NCBI GenBank assembly: GCA_017538195.1
Contig: JAFYJH010000033.1
Location: forward strand, 1-64,000
Reading direction: 5' to 3'
Length of the DNA stretch: 64,000 nt
Source of the DNA: Prevotella sp.
GTDB lineage: Bacteria > Bacteroidota > Bacteroidia > Bacteroidales > Bacteroidaceae
This document shows positions 1-7,935 of this stretch, in pieces; the stretch's first letter is position 1, and every line of letters starts with the position of its first letter. The notes below the pieces were generated by a model. That model had not been told where the DNA came from. It saw only the letters and a program-made list of their open reading frames with translations, and did no database searches. The position numbers and the translations under genes were made by a program.

Positions 1-84
1 CCCTGCGAGGGAGGGGAGGGGATACCTCGCACGCCCTGAGAGTAATTCCTCCCCTCCCTCGCAGGGAGGGGCTGGGGGTGGGTC
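1..84. repeat. GC-rich palindromic element inside the CitC-CitG frame
   Basis: Bases 1-19 and 48-66 are perfect 19-bp inverted repeats around a 28-nt loop, followed by a GGGAGGGGCTGGGGGTGGG tract. The part at 50-84 is the same family as the intergenic copy at 3780-3812 and the coding copy at 56029-56061. It is read through in frame as a Gly/Pro/Ser-rich stretch. It may extend upstream of the window. Confidence 0.85.
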
Positions 85-1426
85 TGGCATCATCGTCATG
101 AACGCCAACCCCTTTACACGCGGTCATCTTTATATGATTGAGCAAGCCGCCCGACAAGTGGAACGGCTGTTCGTGATTCCCGTGAAAGAAGACAAATCGC
201 AGTTCACCTACGCCGAGCGCAAGGCGATGATTGAAGCCGCAGTCAGGAATCTTCAACACCCAACACCCAGCACCCAACACCCACTCATCACCGTCTGCGA
301 CGGCAGCGACTATGCCATTTCCGCCGCCACTTTCCCCACTTATTTCCTGAAAAAACTCGACGATGCCGCCGACACGCAGATGCTGCTCGACCTCGACATT
401 TTCGCACGCCATATCGCGCCTGCGCTCGGAGCTACCGTGCGTTTTGTCGGCAGTGAGCCCGACGACGCACTGACGCGCCGCTACAACGAACTGATGCAGG
501 AAAAATTGCCGAAGGTGCAGGTCATCGAGCGACTGCGCGACGGCGAAAAAGCCATCAGTGCCTCGACGGTCAGAAAAGCCCTCAGCGAAGGTCGTTTCAG
601 CGAGGCAGCGAGCCTTGTTCCGCCGACCACGATTCCGTATTTGTTGGCGCACATCGCCACCGACGCGCTGCAACAGGAACTCGACACCACGCCGAAGCCC
701 GGCCTCATCGACCGCCACGACAACGGCGCACACAGCGATATGGACTATCGGCTGATGCAGCGGAGCATCGCCGCGCTGCGTCCGTATTTCGTAAAATTGG
801 CCTTGGAAGGCTCCCAAAAAGAACTTCCGACGGTCGAAAATCTTCGGAAAATCGGACTCGAAGCCGAAAAAGCGATGCTCGAAGCCACTCGCGGCGTCAA
901 TACGCACAAAGGAGCCCTTTTCGCACTCGGTTTAGCGGTCGTTTCCGCTGCAAACGTAATTTACAATTTACCATCGAAATCTTCGGAATATCAACAGAAA
1001 ATTTCCGTCGAAAAACTGCAAAAAAACATCGAAAAACTCGCCTGTCAAATCCCCGAAACCACCGACACGCACGGAAGTTTGGTCGTCAGCCAACACCACG
1101 TGAAAGGCGCATTGGCGATGGCTCGCGAGGGCTACAAACCGCTGTTCGCAGACTGGCTGCCGTTTTATCGAGGAACGAGGAACGAGGAGCGAGAATTGAA
1201 AACGCTGTTGCGCATTATGGCGACACTCGACGACACCAATGTTTATCACCGCAAGGGAGCCGAGGCCGTCGCCCGAATGAAAGCCGATTCCATCGCGCTT
1301 CTCAACGATTTCGAGCCGAAAAAACTCGAACAACTCAACCAAGACTACAACGCGCAGGGCATTTCCCCCGGCGGATGCGCCGATATGCTTGCGCTTACGA
1401 TATTCGTCAATACATTAGCCCCCTAA
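2..1426 (+). CDS. Citrate lyase ligase (C-terminal part) fused to CitG, 5' truncated by window edge
   Basis: The frame is open from base 2, so the real start lies upstream; the ATG at 98 is internal. The residues around it (IIVMNANPFTRGH) match the nucleotidyl-transferase core of [citrate (pro-3S)-lyase] ligase CitC, which acetylates the lyase prosthetic group. The second half (TPKPGLIDRHDNGAHSDM, later DDTNVYHRKG) matches CitG, which makes triphosphoribosyl-dephospho-CoA, the precursor of that group. Both halves serve citrate lyase maturation, and such fusions are known. The aconitase-family gene and isocitrate dehydrogenase follow on the same strand. Odd points: a GC-rich palindrome in frame just before the core motif (1-84), an AACACCC array (255-282) encoding HPTPSTQHP, and a GAGGAAC array (1170-1190) encoding RGTRNEERE. 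The stop codon lies inside another GC-rich repeat. I infer the protein tolerates these as loops; decay is the alternative. Confidence 0.85.
   Translation, partial: PAREGRGYLARPESNSSPPSQGGAGGGSGIIVMNANPFTRGHLYMIEQAARQVERLFVIPVKEDKSQFTYAERKAMIEAAVRNLQHPTPSTQHPLITVCDGSDYAISAATFPTYFLKKLDDAADTQMLLDLDIFARHIAPALGATVRFVGSEPDDALTRRYNELMQEKLPKVQVIERLRDGEKAISASTVRKALSEGRFSEAASLVPPTTIPYLLAHIATDALQQELDTTPKPGLIDRHDNGAHSDMDYRLMQRSIAALRPYFVKLALEGSQKELPTVENLRKIGLEAEKAMLEATRGVNTHKGALFALGLAVVSAANVIYNLPSKSSEYQQKISVEKLQKNIEKLACQIPETTDTHGSLVVSQHHVKGALAMAREGYKPLFADWLPFYRGTRNEERELKTLLRIMATLDDTNVYHRKGAEAVARMKADSIALLNDFEPKKLEQLNQDYNAQGISPGGCADMLALTIFVNTLAP
255..282 (+). repeat. Four 7-bp units of AACACCC type in the CitC part
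   Basis: Units AACACCC, AACACCC, AGCACCC, AACACCC are read in frame as a short Pro/Thr/Gln/His-rich loop just before the conserved GSDYAISAATFPTYFLK block. The same unit family flanks the S23/IVP gene at 14141-14171 and 14596-14626. Confidence 0.85.
1170..1190 (+). repeat. Three 7-bp units of GAGGAAC type in the CitG part
   Basis: Units GAGGAAC, GAGGAAC, GAGGAGC encode the segment RGTRNEER between the conserved CitG blocks. The same unit occurs as longer arrays in the U32 peptidase gene (8797-8866) and, on the other strand, in the LTA synthase-like gene (56062-56097). Confidence 0.85.
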
Positions 1427-1518
1427 AATAGGGGGTTGGGGGTCTTAGACTCCCATCAACAAAAAGAAAATAGAGAGTATTAACATTTATAAAACCCCCA
1501 CCCCCCTATTTTAGGGGG
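1419..1518. repeat. Pair of inverted 25-bp GC-rich repeats between citG and the hydratase
   Basis: Bases 1419-1443 and 1494-1518 are inverted copies, 24 of 25 positions matching, each with its own CCCCCTAAAATAGGGGG palindrome. They flank an AT-rich spacer of 50 nt. The left copy supplies the stop codon of the CitC-CitG gene; the right copy ends 20 bp before the hydratase start. A transcript could form one long hairpin or two small ones here. Confidence 0.85.
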
Positions 1519-1538
1519 CAAAAAACTCAAAAAAAACA

Positions 1539-3779
1539 ATGGTAGAACTTATCAAACACGGAGTTTATCTCCTCAACGGAAAGGAAATCGTGACCGACGG
1601 AGCCGGCCTGCCCACTCCCGACGAAGCACGTGAAGAAACCATCACCTACGGCATTCTGCGCGCACACGACGTGGACGGCTCAAAGGGAAAGAAGATGCGC
1701 ATTCGCTTCGACGCAATGGCATCGCACGACATCACCTACGTGGGCATCATCCAGACGGCTCGCGCCAGTGGTCTTGAGAAATTCCCCCTGCCGTATGCGA
1801 TGACCAACTGCCACAACTCGCTGTGCGCAGTCGGTGGTACTATCAACGAAGACGACCACGTTTTCGGTCTCTCGGCTGCCAAGAAGTACGGCGGCATCTA
1901 TGTGCCTGCTAATCAGGCCGTTATCCACCAGTATGTGCGCGAAGCAATGGTGAAGTGCGGCAATATGATTCTGGGTTCCGACAGCCACACGCGCTACGGT
2001 TCGCTCGGCAATATGGGTGTCGGCGAAGGCGGTGGCGAGTTGGTAAAACAGTTGCTGAAGAACACGTGGGACATCAACGCGCCCGAAGTGGTGCTCGTTT
2101 GGCTCGAAGGTGCTCCGAAGAAGGGCATCGGCCCGCACGACGTGGCGATTTCGCTCGTGAAAGCCACGTTTGAGAGCGGTTTCGTGAAGAACAAAGTGCT
2201 CGAATTCGCAGGCCCCGGCGTGAAGAATCTGCCCATCGACTTCCGTAACGGAATCGACATTATGACGACCGAAACGACCTGTCTGAGTTCGATTTGGGTG
2301 ACCGACGACGAAGTGAAGCATCACTACGAAATCCACCGTCGCCCCGAATGTTACAAGGAATTGCAGCCCGGCAAGGTCGCTTACTACGACGCAATGATTC
2401 GCATCGACCTCTCGAAGCAGGAATCGATGATTGCCCTGCCGTTCCACCCGTCGAATGCGGTGACGATTCACGAACTTCAGGCCAATCCCGTCGAGATTCT
2501 CCGCAAAATCGAGCAGGACGCGCAAGAGAAATTCGGCTCGAAAGTCGATGTTCACCTCGTCGATAAGGTGCGCGACGGCAAGGTCTATGCCGACCAAGGC
2601 ATCATCGCAGGCTGTTCGGGCGGTACTTACGACAACCTCTCGGCTGCATCGGCCATTATGAAAGACCAGAGCATCGGCAACGACTACTTCACGATGTCGG
2701 CTTATCCGCAATCAACGCCCGTTTATATGGCTACGACGCGCAGCGGCATCGCCGAGGAACTGCTTGAGGCCGGTGTCGTCATCAAGCCCGCGTTCTGCGG
2801 TCCGTGCTTCGGTGCCGGCGACGTGCCTGCCAACAACGGTCTGTCGATTCGCCACACCACGCGCAACTTCCCCAACCGCGAAGGCTCGAAGCCCGGTCAG
2901 GGTCAGTTGTCGCTCGTTGCGCTGATGGATGCCCGCTCGATTGCTGCCACGGCTGCCAACGGCGGCGTGATTACGGCTGCCACCGATGTCGATTACAACG
3001 ACACGCACGTGCCCTACGACTTCGACGCAAAGATCTACGAGCGTCGCGTCTATGACGGTTTCGGTCGCGAAGACCTCGACCAACCGCTGAAGTACGGTCC
3101 GAACATCAAGGACTGGCCCAAGATGTATCCGATGCAGGAAAATATGCTCCTCGAACTGGCCGCCGTCATCCACGACCCCGTGACCACGACCGACGAGTTG
3201 ATTCCGTCTGGCGAAACATCGTCTTATCGTTCTAATCCGCTGAAACTCAGCGAGTTTGCTCTGTCGCGTCGCGTTCCTGAGTACGTTGGACTGAGCAAGC
3301 GAATCCAGCAGGAAGATCTCGACCGTCGCGAAGGAAAAGTCAACGAGAACATCGCGAAGGCTCTCGCCGCAGTCGGTGCCAAGGCCGAGAAAACGAGTTT
3401 CGGCTCGTGCGTATTCGCCAACAAGCCCGGCGACGGCTCGGCTCGCGAACAGGCTGCCTCTTGCCAGAAAGTGCTCGGCGGCGACGCCAACATCTGCTAC
3501 GAGTACGCCACGAAGCGCTATCGCTCGAACTGCATCAACTGGGGTATTCTGCCCTTCACCATCGCTCCCGAAACGCCGTTTGACTACGAGGCTGGCGATA
3601 TGGTGTTCGTTCCGGGCATCCGCGAGGCCATCCTCGGTGGCAAGGAGGAAATCGACGGACAGGTCATCACCAAAAACGGTGTGAAGCCCATCCACCTCTT
3701 CTTCCAGAACCTCACCGCCGACGAGCGTCAGATTCTCGCCGACGGCTGTCTGATGAATTATTATAAGAATAAAAAGTAA
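1539..3779 (+). CDS. Aconitase-family hydratase (probable aconitate hydratase)
   Basis: The 746-residue length fits aconitases with fused swivel domain. Visible motifs are SDSHTRYG, a first cysteine in AGCSGGTYDNL, the cysteine pair of FCGPCFGAG for the [4Fe-4S] cluster, and the C-terminal block GDGSAREQAA, which corresponds to GEGSSREHAA in classical aconitase. The catalytic serine is thus kept, but the second serine and the histidine differ. The expected reaction is citrate to isocitrate, supported by the isocitrate dehydrogenase directly downstream and the citrate lyase accessory gene upstream. It resembles the YbhJ-like hydratase branch more than the mitochondrial-type enzyme described for Bacteroides fragilis, so the substrate is inferred from context. 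Confidence 0.85.
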   Translation: MVELIKHGVYLLNGKEIVTDGAGLPTPDEAREETITYGILRAHDVDGSKGKKMRIRFDAMASHDITYVGIIQTARASGLEKFPLPYAMTNCHNSLCAVGGTINEDDHVFGLSAAKKYGGIYVPANQAVIHQYVREAMVKCGNMILGSDSHTRYGSLGNMGVGEGGGELVKQLLKNTWDINAPEVVLVWLEGAPKKGIGPHDVAISLVKATFESGFVKNKVLEFAGPGVKNLPIDFRNGIDIMTTETTCLSSIWVTDDEVKHHYEIHRRPECYKELQPGKVAYYDAMIRIDLSKQESMIALPFHPSNAVTIHELQANPVEILRKIEQDAQEKFGSKVDVHLVDKVRDGKVYADQGIIAGCSGGTYDNLSAASAIMKDQSIGNDYFTMSAYPQSTPVYMATTRSGIAEELLEAGVVIKPAFCGPCFGAGDVPANNGLSIRHTTRNFPNREGSKPGQGQLSLVALMDARSIAATAANGGVITAATDVDYNDTHVPYDFDAKIYERRVYDGFGREDLDQPLKYGPNIKDWPKMYPMQENMLLELAAVIHDPVTTTDELIPSGETSSYRSNPLKLSEFALSRRVPEYVGLSKRIQQEDLDRREGKVNENIAKALAAVGAKAEKTSFGSCVFANKPGDGSAREQAASCQKVLGGDANICYEYATKRYRSNCINWGILPFTIAPETPFDYEAGDMVFVPGIREAILGGKEEIDGQVITKNGVKPIHLFFQNLTADERQILADGCLMNYYKNKK

Positions 3780-3812
3780 GACCCACCCCCGACCCCTCCC
3801 CACGGGAGGGGA
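3780..3812. repeat. GC-rich palindromic element, intergenic copy
   Basis: This 33-bp sequence follows the hydratase stop codon directly. Its reverse complement matches the copy inside the LTA synthase-like gene (56029-56061) at 32 of 33 positions by eye, and the copy at 50-84 closely. It contains CCCCTCCC/GGGAGGGG arms and a GGGGGTGGG tail. Confidence 0.85.
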
Positions 3813-3855
3813 AAGGGATTTTAAAAAGCATTTTTTAATTACAAACAAATAGCCC

Positions 3856-3900
3856 AAGCCCCTGAAACGGCATCCCCCTCGGGGGAAAAGAGGGGGGCTT
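3856..3900. repeat. GC-rich nested palindrome upstream of icd
   Basis: Outer arms AAGCCCC and GGGGGGCTT enclose an inner CCCCCTCGGGGG palindrome. The same inner palindrome and outer arm occur twice in the ABC exporter gene (54421-54490 and 54748-54829). It ends 6 bp before the isocitrate dehydrogenase start, so a hairpin here could affect translation or read-through. Confidence 0.8.
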
Positions 3901-3905
3901 TCAAA

Positions 3906-5129
3906 ATGAAAGAAAAAATTCAAATGACCACCCCGTTGGTCGAGATGGATGGCGACGAGATGACTCGCATCCTGTGGAAAATGATTAAGGACGAACTGAT
4001 TCTGCCCTTCGTCGATTTGAAAACTGAGTACTACGACCTCGGTCTGGTGAAGCGCGACGAAACCCGCGACCAAATCACCATCGACTCGGCTGAGGCAACG
4101 AAGAAGTACGGTGTGGCCGTGAAGTGCGCCACGATTACCCCGAATGCACAGCGCATGACGGAGTACAACCTGCACGAGATGTGGAAGTCGCCCAACGGCA
4201 CGATTCGCTCGATTCTCGACGGCACCGTGTTCCGCACACCCATCACGATTCCGAGCATCAAGCCCGCCGTGAAGAACTGGGAACTGCCCATCACCATCGC
4301 CCGTCACGCCTACGGCGACGTTTACAAGAGCGTGGAACTCCGCGTCGATGAGCCCGGCGTAGCCAAACTCGTCTTCGACGGCGAGAGCGGCAAGCACGAG
4401 GAAGTCGTCATCCAGAACTTCAAGGGTGCCGGCGTGTTGCAGGGTATGCACAACCTCGACAAATCGATCCGCAGTTTCGCCCACAGTTGCTTCAAGTTCG
4501 CCCTCGACAGCCATCAGGATGTTTGGTTCTCGACGAAAGACACCATTTCGAAGAAGTACGATGCCCAGTTCAAGGTCATTTTCGAGGAAGTTTTCGAGGA
4601 ATACAAGGCCGAATTCGAAAAACAGGGTCTGGAGTATTTCTACACGCTCATCGACGACGCTGTGGCTCGTGTCATTCGCTCGAAAGGCGGCTACATCTGG
4701 GCTTGCAAGAACTACGACGGCGACGTGATGTCCGATATGGTTTCCACCGCTTTCGGCTCACTCGCCATGATGACCAGCGTGCTCGTTTCGCCCGACGGCA
4801 ACTACGAGTTCGAGGCCGCTCATGGCACCGTCACGCGCCACTACTACAGATACCTTGAGAACAACAAGGACATCTCCGTAACCTCCACCAACCCGATGGC
4901 AACCATCTTCGCGTGGAGCGGTGCGCTGCGCAAACGCGGTGAGAAGGATGGTCTGAAAGACCTCCAAAACTTCGGCGACCAACTCGAGGCAGCCTGCTTC
5001 GACACGCTCAACGAAGGCATCTGCACGAAAGACCTCGTGAACCTGATGGAAGGCATCACGCCGAAAGCCGTGAACTCTGCTGAGTTCATCGCTGCCATCC
5101 GCGAGCGTCTGGAGAAGCGTCTGGCATAA
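3906..5129 (+). CDS. icd: NADP-dependent isocitrate dehydrogenase, eukaryote-like type
   Basis: The protein (407 residues) oxidatively decarboxylates isocitrate to 2-oxoglutarate with NADP. It follows the short homodimeric IDH1/IDH2-like pattern: VEMDGDEMTRILW at the N-terminus, NGTIRSILDGTVFR in the substrate region, ARVIRSKGGYIWACKNYDGD near the metal site, and AAHGTVTRHY in the cofactor region. It lies 126 bp after the aconitase-family gene, separated by two GC-rich repeats, and is followed by a terminator, so the pair forms the end of a citrate-to-2-oxoglutarate block. The first ATG gives a normal N-terminus. Confidence 0.95.
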   Translation: MKEKIQMTTPLVEMDGDEMTRILWKMIKDELILPFVDLKTEYYDLGLVKRDETRDQITIDSAEATKKYGVAVKCATITPNAQRMTEYNLHEMWKSPNGTIRSILDGTVFRTPITIPSIKPAVKNWELPITIARHAYGDVYKSVELRVDEPGVAKLVFDGESGKHEEVVIQNFKGAGVLQGMHNLDKSIRSFAHSCFKFALDSHQDVWFSTKDTISKKYDAQFKVIFEEVFEEYKAEFEKQGLEYFYTLIDDAVARVIRSKGGYIWACKNYDGDVMSDMVSTAFGSLAMMTSVLVSPDGNYEFEAAHGTVTRHYYRYLENNKDISVTSTNPMATIFAWSGALRKRGEKDGLKDLQNFGDQLEAACFDTLNEGICTKDLVNLMEGITPKAVNSAEFIAAIRERLEKRLA

Positions 5130-5174
5130 GCGATTGACGACGATTATAGGAAATATTTTCCTGTAAAATATCAG

Positions 5175-5210
5175 AAAACCTCTGTGAATCAATGATTTGC
5201 AGAGGTTTTT
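5175..5210. terminator. Bidirectional intrinsic terminator between icd and xerD
   Basis: Stem arms AAAACCTCTG (5175-5184) and CAGAGGTTTT (5200-5209) are followed by a T-run on the plus strand and preceded by an A-run that serves the convergent xerD gene. Confidence 0.8.
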
Positions 5211-5242
5211 CATTTCTGATTTCGGATTTTTTGCGAAAATGA

Positions 5243-6154
5243 TTACTTCAAATTTCTCGGATGATGCTCGAGAATCGCCTCGCGCAGCGCAGTCGTGTCG
5301 ATGTGCGTGTAGATTTCGGTCGTGCCGATGCTTTCGTGGCCGAGCAAAGCCTGAATCACGCGCAGGTCGGCACCGCCTTCGAGCAGGGCTGTGGCGAAGG
5401 AATGGCGCAGCGTGTGGGGCGAAATCACTTTTTTGATGCCTGCAATTTCGGCTTGTCGGCGCAGCATGATGAAAATCATCACGCGGGTCAGGTGGGCACC
5501 GCGACGATTCAAAAAAACAAAATCTTCCTCGCCGGGCTTGATTGTCATGCGGTTTCGGTCGTCGAACCAGAGATTCAACTCGCCGATGGCACGCCCGGAA
5601 ATGGGCACGAGCCGCTCCTTCGACCCTTTGCCGAAAATGCGAATATAGCCGTCGTCGAGGAACAAGTCCGACAACTTCAGTGTGACGAGTTCGCTGACGC
5701 GCAGACCGCACGAAAACAGCACTTCGATGATGGCGCGGTTGCGGTGTCCCTCCCATTTCGACAGGTCGATGCTCGCCTCGATTTGGTCGATTTCCGCCGT
5801 CGAGAGCACTTCCGGCAGGTGTTCGCCCAAGTGCGGCGATTCCAAGAGTTCCGTCGGGTCGTTTTCGATGAAGCCGTCGAGCAGCAGAAAGCGGTAGAAC
5901 GAGCGGATGCCGCTCAGAATCCGCGCCTGCGACGACGGTCCGATGCCCAGTTCGTGCAGCGTGGCGGCGAAGTGTTGCAAGTCGTCCAACTCGATGCCGA
6001 GCAAGTCCTTTCCCTCGCTCCGGCAGTAGTTTTGCAGGTGCAGAAGGTCGTGCCGATACGCTTCGAGCGTGTTCGGCGAGTAGTTGCGCTCCAATTTCAG
6101 GTAGCGCACGTACTGCTTAACGATATTTTCTTCCGATTTCTTGTTTTGTTTCAT
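5243..6154 (-). CDS. xerD: Tyrosine recombinase XerD
   Basis: This 303-residue site-specific recombinase resolves chromosome dimers at dif together with XerC. An N-terminal SAM-like DNA-binding domain (YVRYLKLERNYSPNTLEAY) precedes the catalytic domain with the first arginine in SCGLRVSELVTL, then HTLRHSFATALLEGGADLR, LLGHESIGTTEIYTHI and the nucleophilic tyrosine in that last block. The start at 6154 (MKQNKKSEENIV) is preferred over a longer form at 6205, because the promoter box at 6176-6183 would otherwise lie within the gene. XerC is not excluded, but the length and wording fit XerD best. Confidence 0.9.
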   Translation of the reverse strand: MKQNKKSEENIVKQYVRYLKLERNYSPNTLEAYRHDLLHLQNYCRSEGKDLLGIELDDLQHFAATLHELGIGPSSQARILSGIRSFYRFLLLDGFIENDPTELLESPHLGEHLPEVLSTAEIDQIEASIDLSKWEGHRNRAIIEVLFSCGLRVSELVTLKLSDLFLDDGYIRIFGKGSKERLVPISGRAIGELNLWFDDRNRMTIKPGEEDFVFLNRRGAHLTRVMIFIMLRRQAEIAGIKKVISPHTLRHSFATALLEGGADLRVIQALLGHESIGTTEIYTHIDTTALREAILEHHPRNLK

Positions 6155-6175
6155 GAAAATCGCGGCTTCAGCGGA

Positions 6176-6183
6176 CAAAGTTA
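6176..6183 (-). promoter_or_regulatory. -7 box of xerD
   Basis: TAACTTTG on the minus strand matches the Bacteroidales TAnnTTTG consensus, 22 bp before the chosen start. Confidence 0.6.
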
Positions 6184-6311
6184 CAATTAAGTGAGTGAAA
6201 TTCAAAATAAAACCGATTTTATTTTCATTTCCGAACGGACGAAACTTAGATTATAAGGATTAGCAGATAACTATGAACCTAAGAATGTAGGAAGGTAATT
6301 TTTCTGAAATT

Positions 6312-7808
6312 TTAATTCATTCCCAACAATTCTTCAATATGCTTCCGCGAGTTGGAAAGTCGTGGAATTTTGTGCTGTCCGCCGAGTTTGCCGCGCTGTT
6401 TCAGCCAGTCGTTGAAAAGGCCGCTACGGGCTTCGACGATTTCGAGATGCTGCAAGGTGATGTCGTGCGAGCGTTTAGCTTCGTAGTCGCTGTTCAAGGC
6501 TTGCAGTTTTTGGTCTAAAAGTTGGGCGAAATGCTCGATGTTTTCGGGCTTCCGCGCAAATTCTATCAACCACTGATGCCGACATTTCGCCTGCTCGTCC
6601 ATGAAAACGGGCGCAACGGTGTATTCGAGAATCTCGGCTCCCGTCTGTTCGCAGGCGTAGGCCAAGCCTTTCTCGGCGTTGTCCATAATGAGTTCCTCGC
6701 CGAAGGCATTGATGAAATATTTCGTGCGACCCGTGATGACGAATTTGTAGGGATTCAGGCTCGTAAACTTGATGGTGTCGCCAATCATATAGCGCCACAG
6801 ACCGCACGAAGTACTGATGAGCATCGCGTAATTTTTGCCCGTTTCCACGCCTGCAAGCGGCACAATGTCGCCCTCGCGACAGCCGATTTCCTGAAATTCG
6901 TAGAAAACGCCGTAGTCGAGCATCAGCGTCATCGACGGGTCGGAAAGGTCGTTTTGGATGCCGAAAAATCCCTCGCTGGCGTTGTAGGTTTCCATATATT
7001 TCATCTTCGGCAGGCGAATCATTTGCTCGTATTGGTGGCGATAGGGCGTGAAGGCGATGCCGCCGTGGAAAAACACTTCGAGATTCGGCCAAATTTCGTC
7101 GATGGACGATTTTCCCGACAGTTCCAGAACTCGCACCAGCACGCTCAGCATCCACGACGGAACGCCCGACAGGTTCGTCACGTTCTGATGCATCGTTTCG
7201 CGGGCAATGCGGTCGCGTTTTTCCTCGAAATCGGCGAGCAAGGCGGTCGATTTTTTGGGTGTTCGCACGAGGTTGGCGAGCGGATTGATGTTTTCGATGA
7301 GAATCGCGCTGAGGTCGCCCACCAACGAGCCGCTCACGCTGTAGTTCGGCTGATGGCTGCCGCCGAGAATCAAGCCTTTTCCGTCGAAAATCCGACTTTC
7401 GGGATGGTTCTTCAAGTAGAAGGCCATCACGTCCTTTCCGCCTTTGTAATGCAGGTTTTTCAAGCCTTCGACGGTCACGGGAATGAACTTCGATTTGTCG
7501 TTGGTCGTGCCGCTCGACTTCGTAAACCACTTCGTCCGTCCGGGCCAGAGAATGTCGCTTTCGCCACGCCTCATTCGGTCGATGTCGGCTTTCAGCGATT
7601 CGTAGTCGTTTTTCGGCACAAGCCTTGCGAAATCCTCGTAGTTTTTGATGTTTTCAAAGCCAAAGCGACGACCGAATTCCGTCAGTTTTCCTTGCTCCAA
7701 CAAGTATTTCAGCACCGCTTCCTGCAACGCCAAACCCTCGCCAAAATGCCGTTCCAAAGCCTTCTGGCGAGCCGAAAAAAACAGTTTTCCGATACTTGTT
7801 AAGCCCAT
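6312..7808 (-). CDS. GH3 family acyl-adenylate-forming enzyme
   Basis: The 498-residue protein matches the GH3 family, named after plant auxin-conjugating enzymes and common in Bacteroidales. Visible are the ATP-binding block WFTKSSGTTNDKSKFIPVT, YNASEGFFGIQND and the C-terminal GLWRYMIGDTIKFTSL and ITGRTKYFINAFGEEL blocks. Family members adenylate a carboxylic acid and transfer it to an amine; the bacterial substrate is generally unknown, and nothing here reveals it. It has its own promoter box at 7826-7833 and is divergent from the U32 peptidase gene. Confidence 0.88.
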   Translation of the reverse strand: MGLTSIGKLFFSARQKALERHFGEGLALQEAVLKYLLEQGKLTEFGRRFGFENIKNYEDFARLVPKNDYESLKADIDRMRRGESDILWPGRTKWFTKSSGTTNDKSKFIPVTVEGLKNLHYKGGKDVMAFYLKNHPESRIFDGKGLILGGSHQPNYSVSGSLVGDLSAILIENINPLANLVRTPKKSTALLADFEEKRDRIARETMHQNVTNLSGVPSWMLSVLVRVLELSGKSSIDEIWPNLEVFFHGGIAFTPYRHQYEQMIRLPKMKYMETYNASEGFFGIQNDLSDPSMTLMLDYGVFYEFQEIGCREGDIVPLAGVETGKNYAMLISTSCGLWRYMIGDTIKFTSLNPYKFVITGRTKYFINAFGEELIMDNAEKGLAYACEQTGAEILEYTVAPVFMDEQAKCRHQWLIEFARKPENIEHFAQLLDQKLQALNSDYEAKRSHDITLQHLEIVEARSGLFNDWLKQRGKLGGQHKIPRLSNSRKHIEELLGMN

Positions 7809-7825
7809 TTTTACGAATTTGGATG

Positions 7826-7833
7826 CAAAATTA
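7826..7833 (-). promoter_or_regulatory. -7 box of the GH3 gene
   Basis: TAATTTTG on the minus strand fits TAnnTTTG and lies 18 bp before the start codon. Confidence 0.6.
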
Positions 7834-7898
7834 ACCTAAACTTTTGTAACAAGGAAAAATTTAATATCTCTTAACGCTCTAAATTCTCATTTTTCCAC

Positions 7899-7906
7899 TA
7901 TCTTTG
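7899..7906 (+). promoter_or_regulatory. -7 box of the U32 peptidase gene
   Basis: TATCTTTG matches the consensus and lies 30 bp before the ATG at 7936. Confidence 0.65.
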
Positions 7907-7935
7907 CACCATCAATCACGATTTTACACGAAAAA

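Noticed and set aside
1680..2711. Long open frame antisense to the aconitase-family gene
   Set aside because: GC-rich codon bias opens the opposite strand; the composition is Val/His/Arg-rich without any motif, and the sense gene is well supported.
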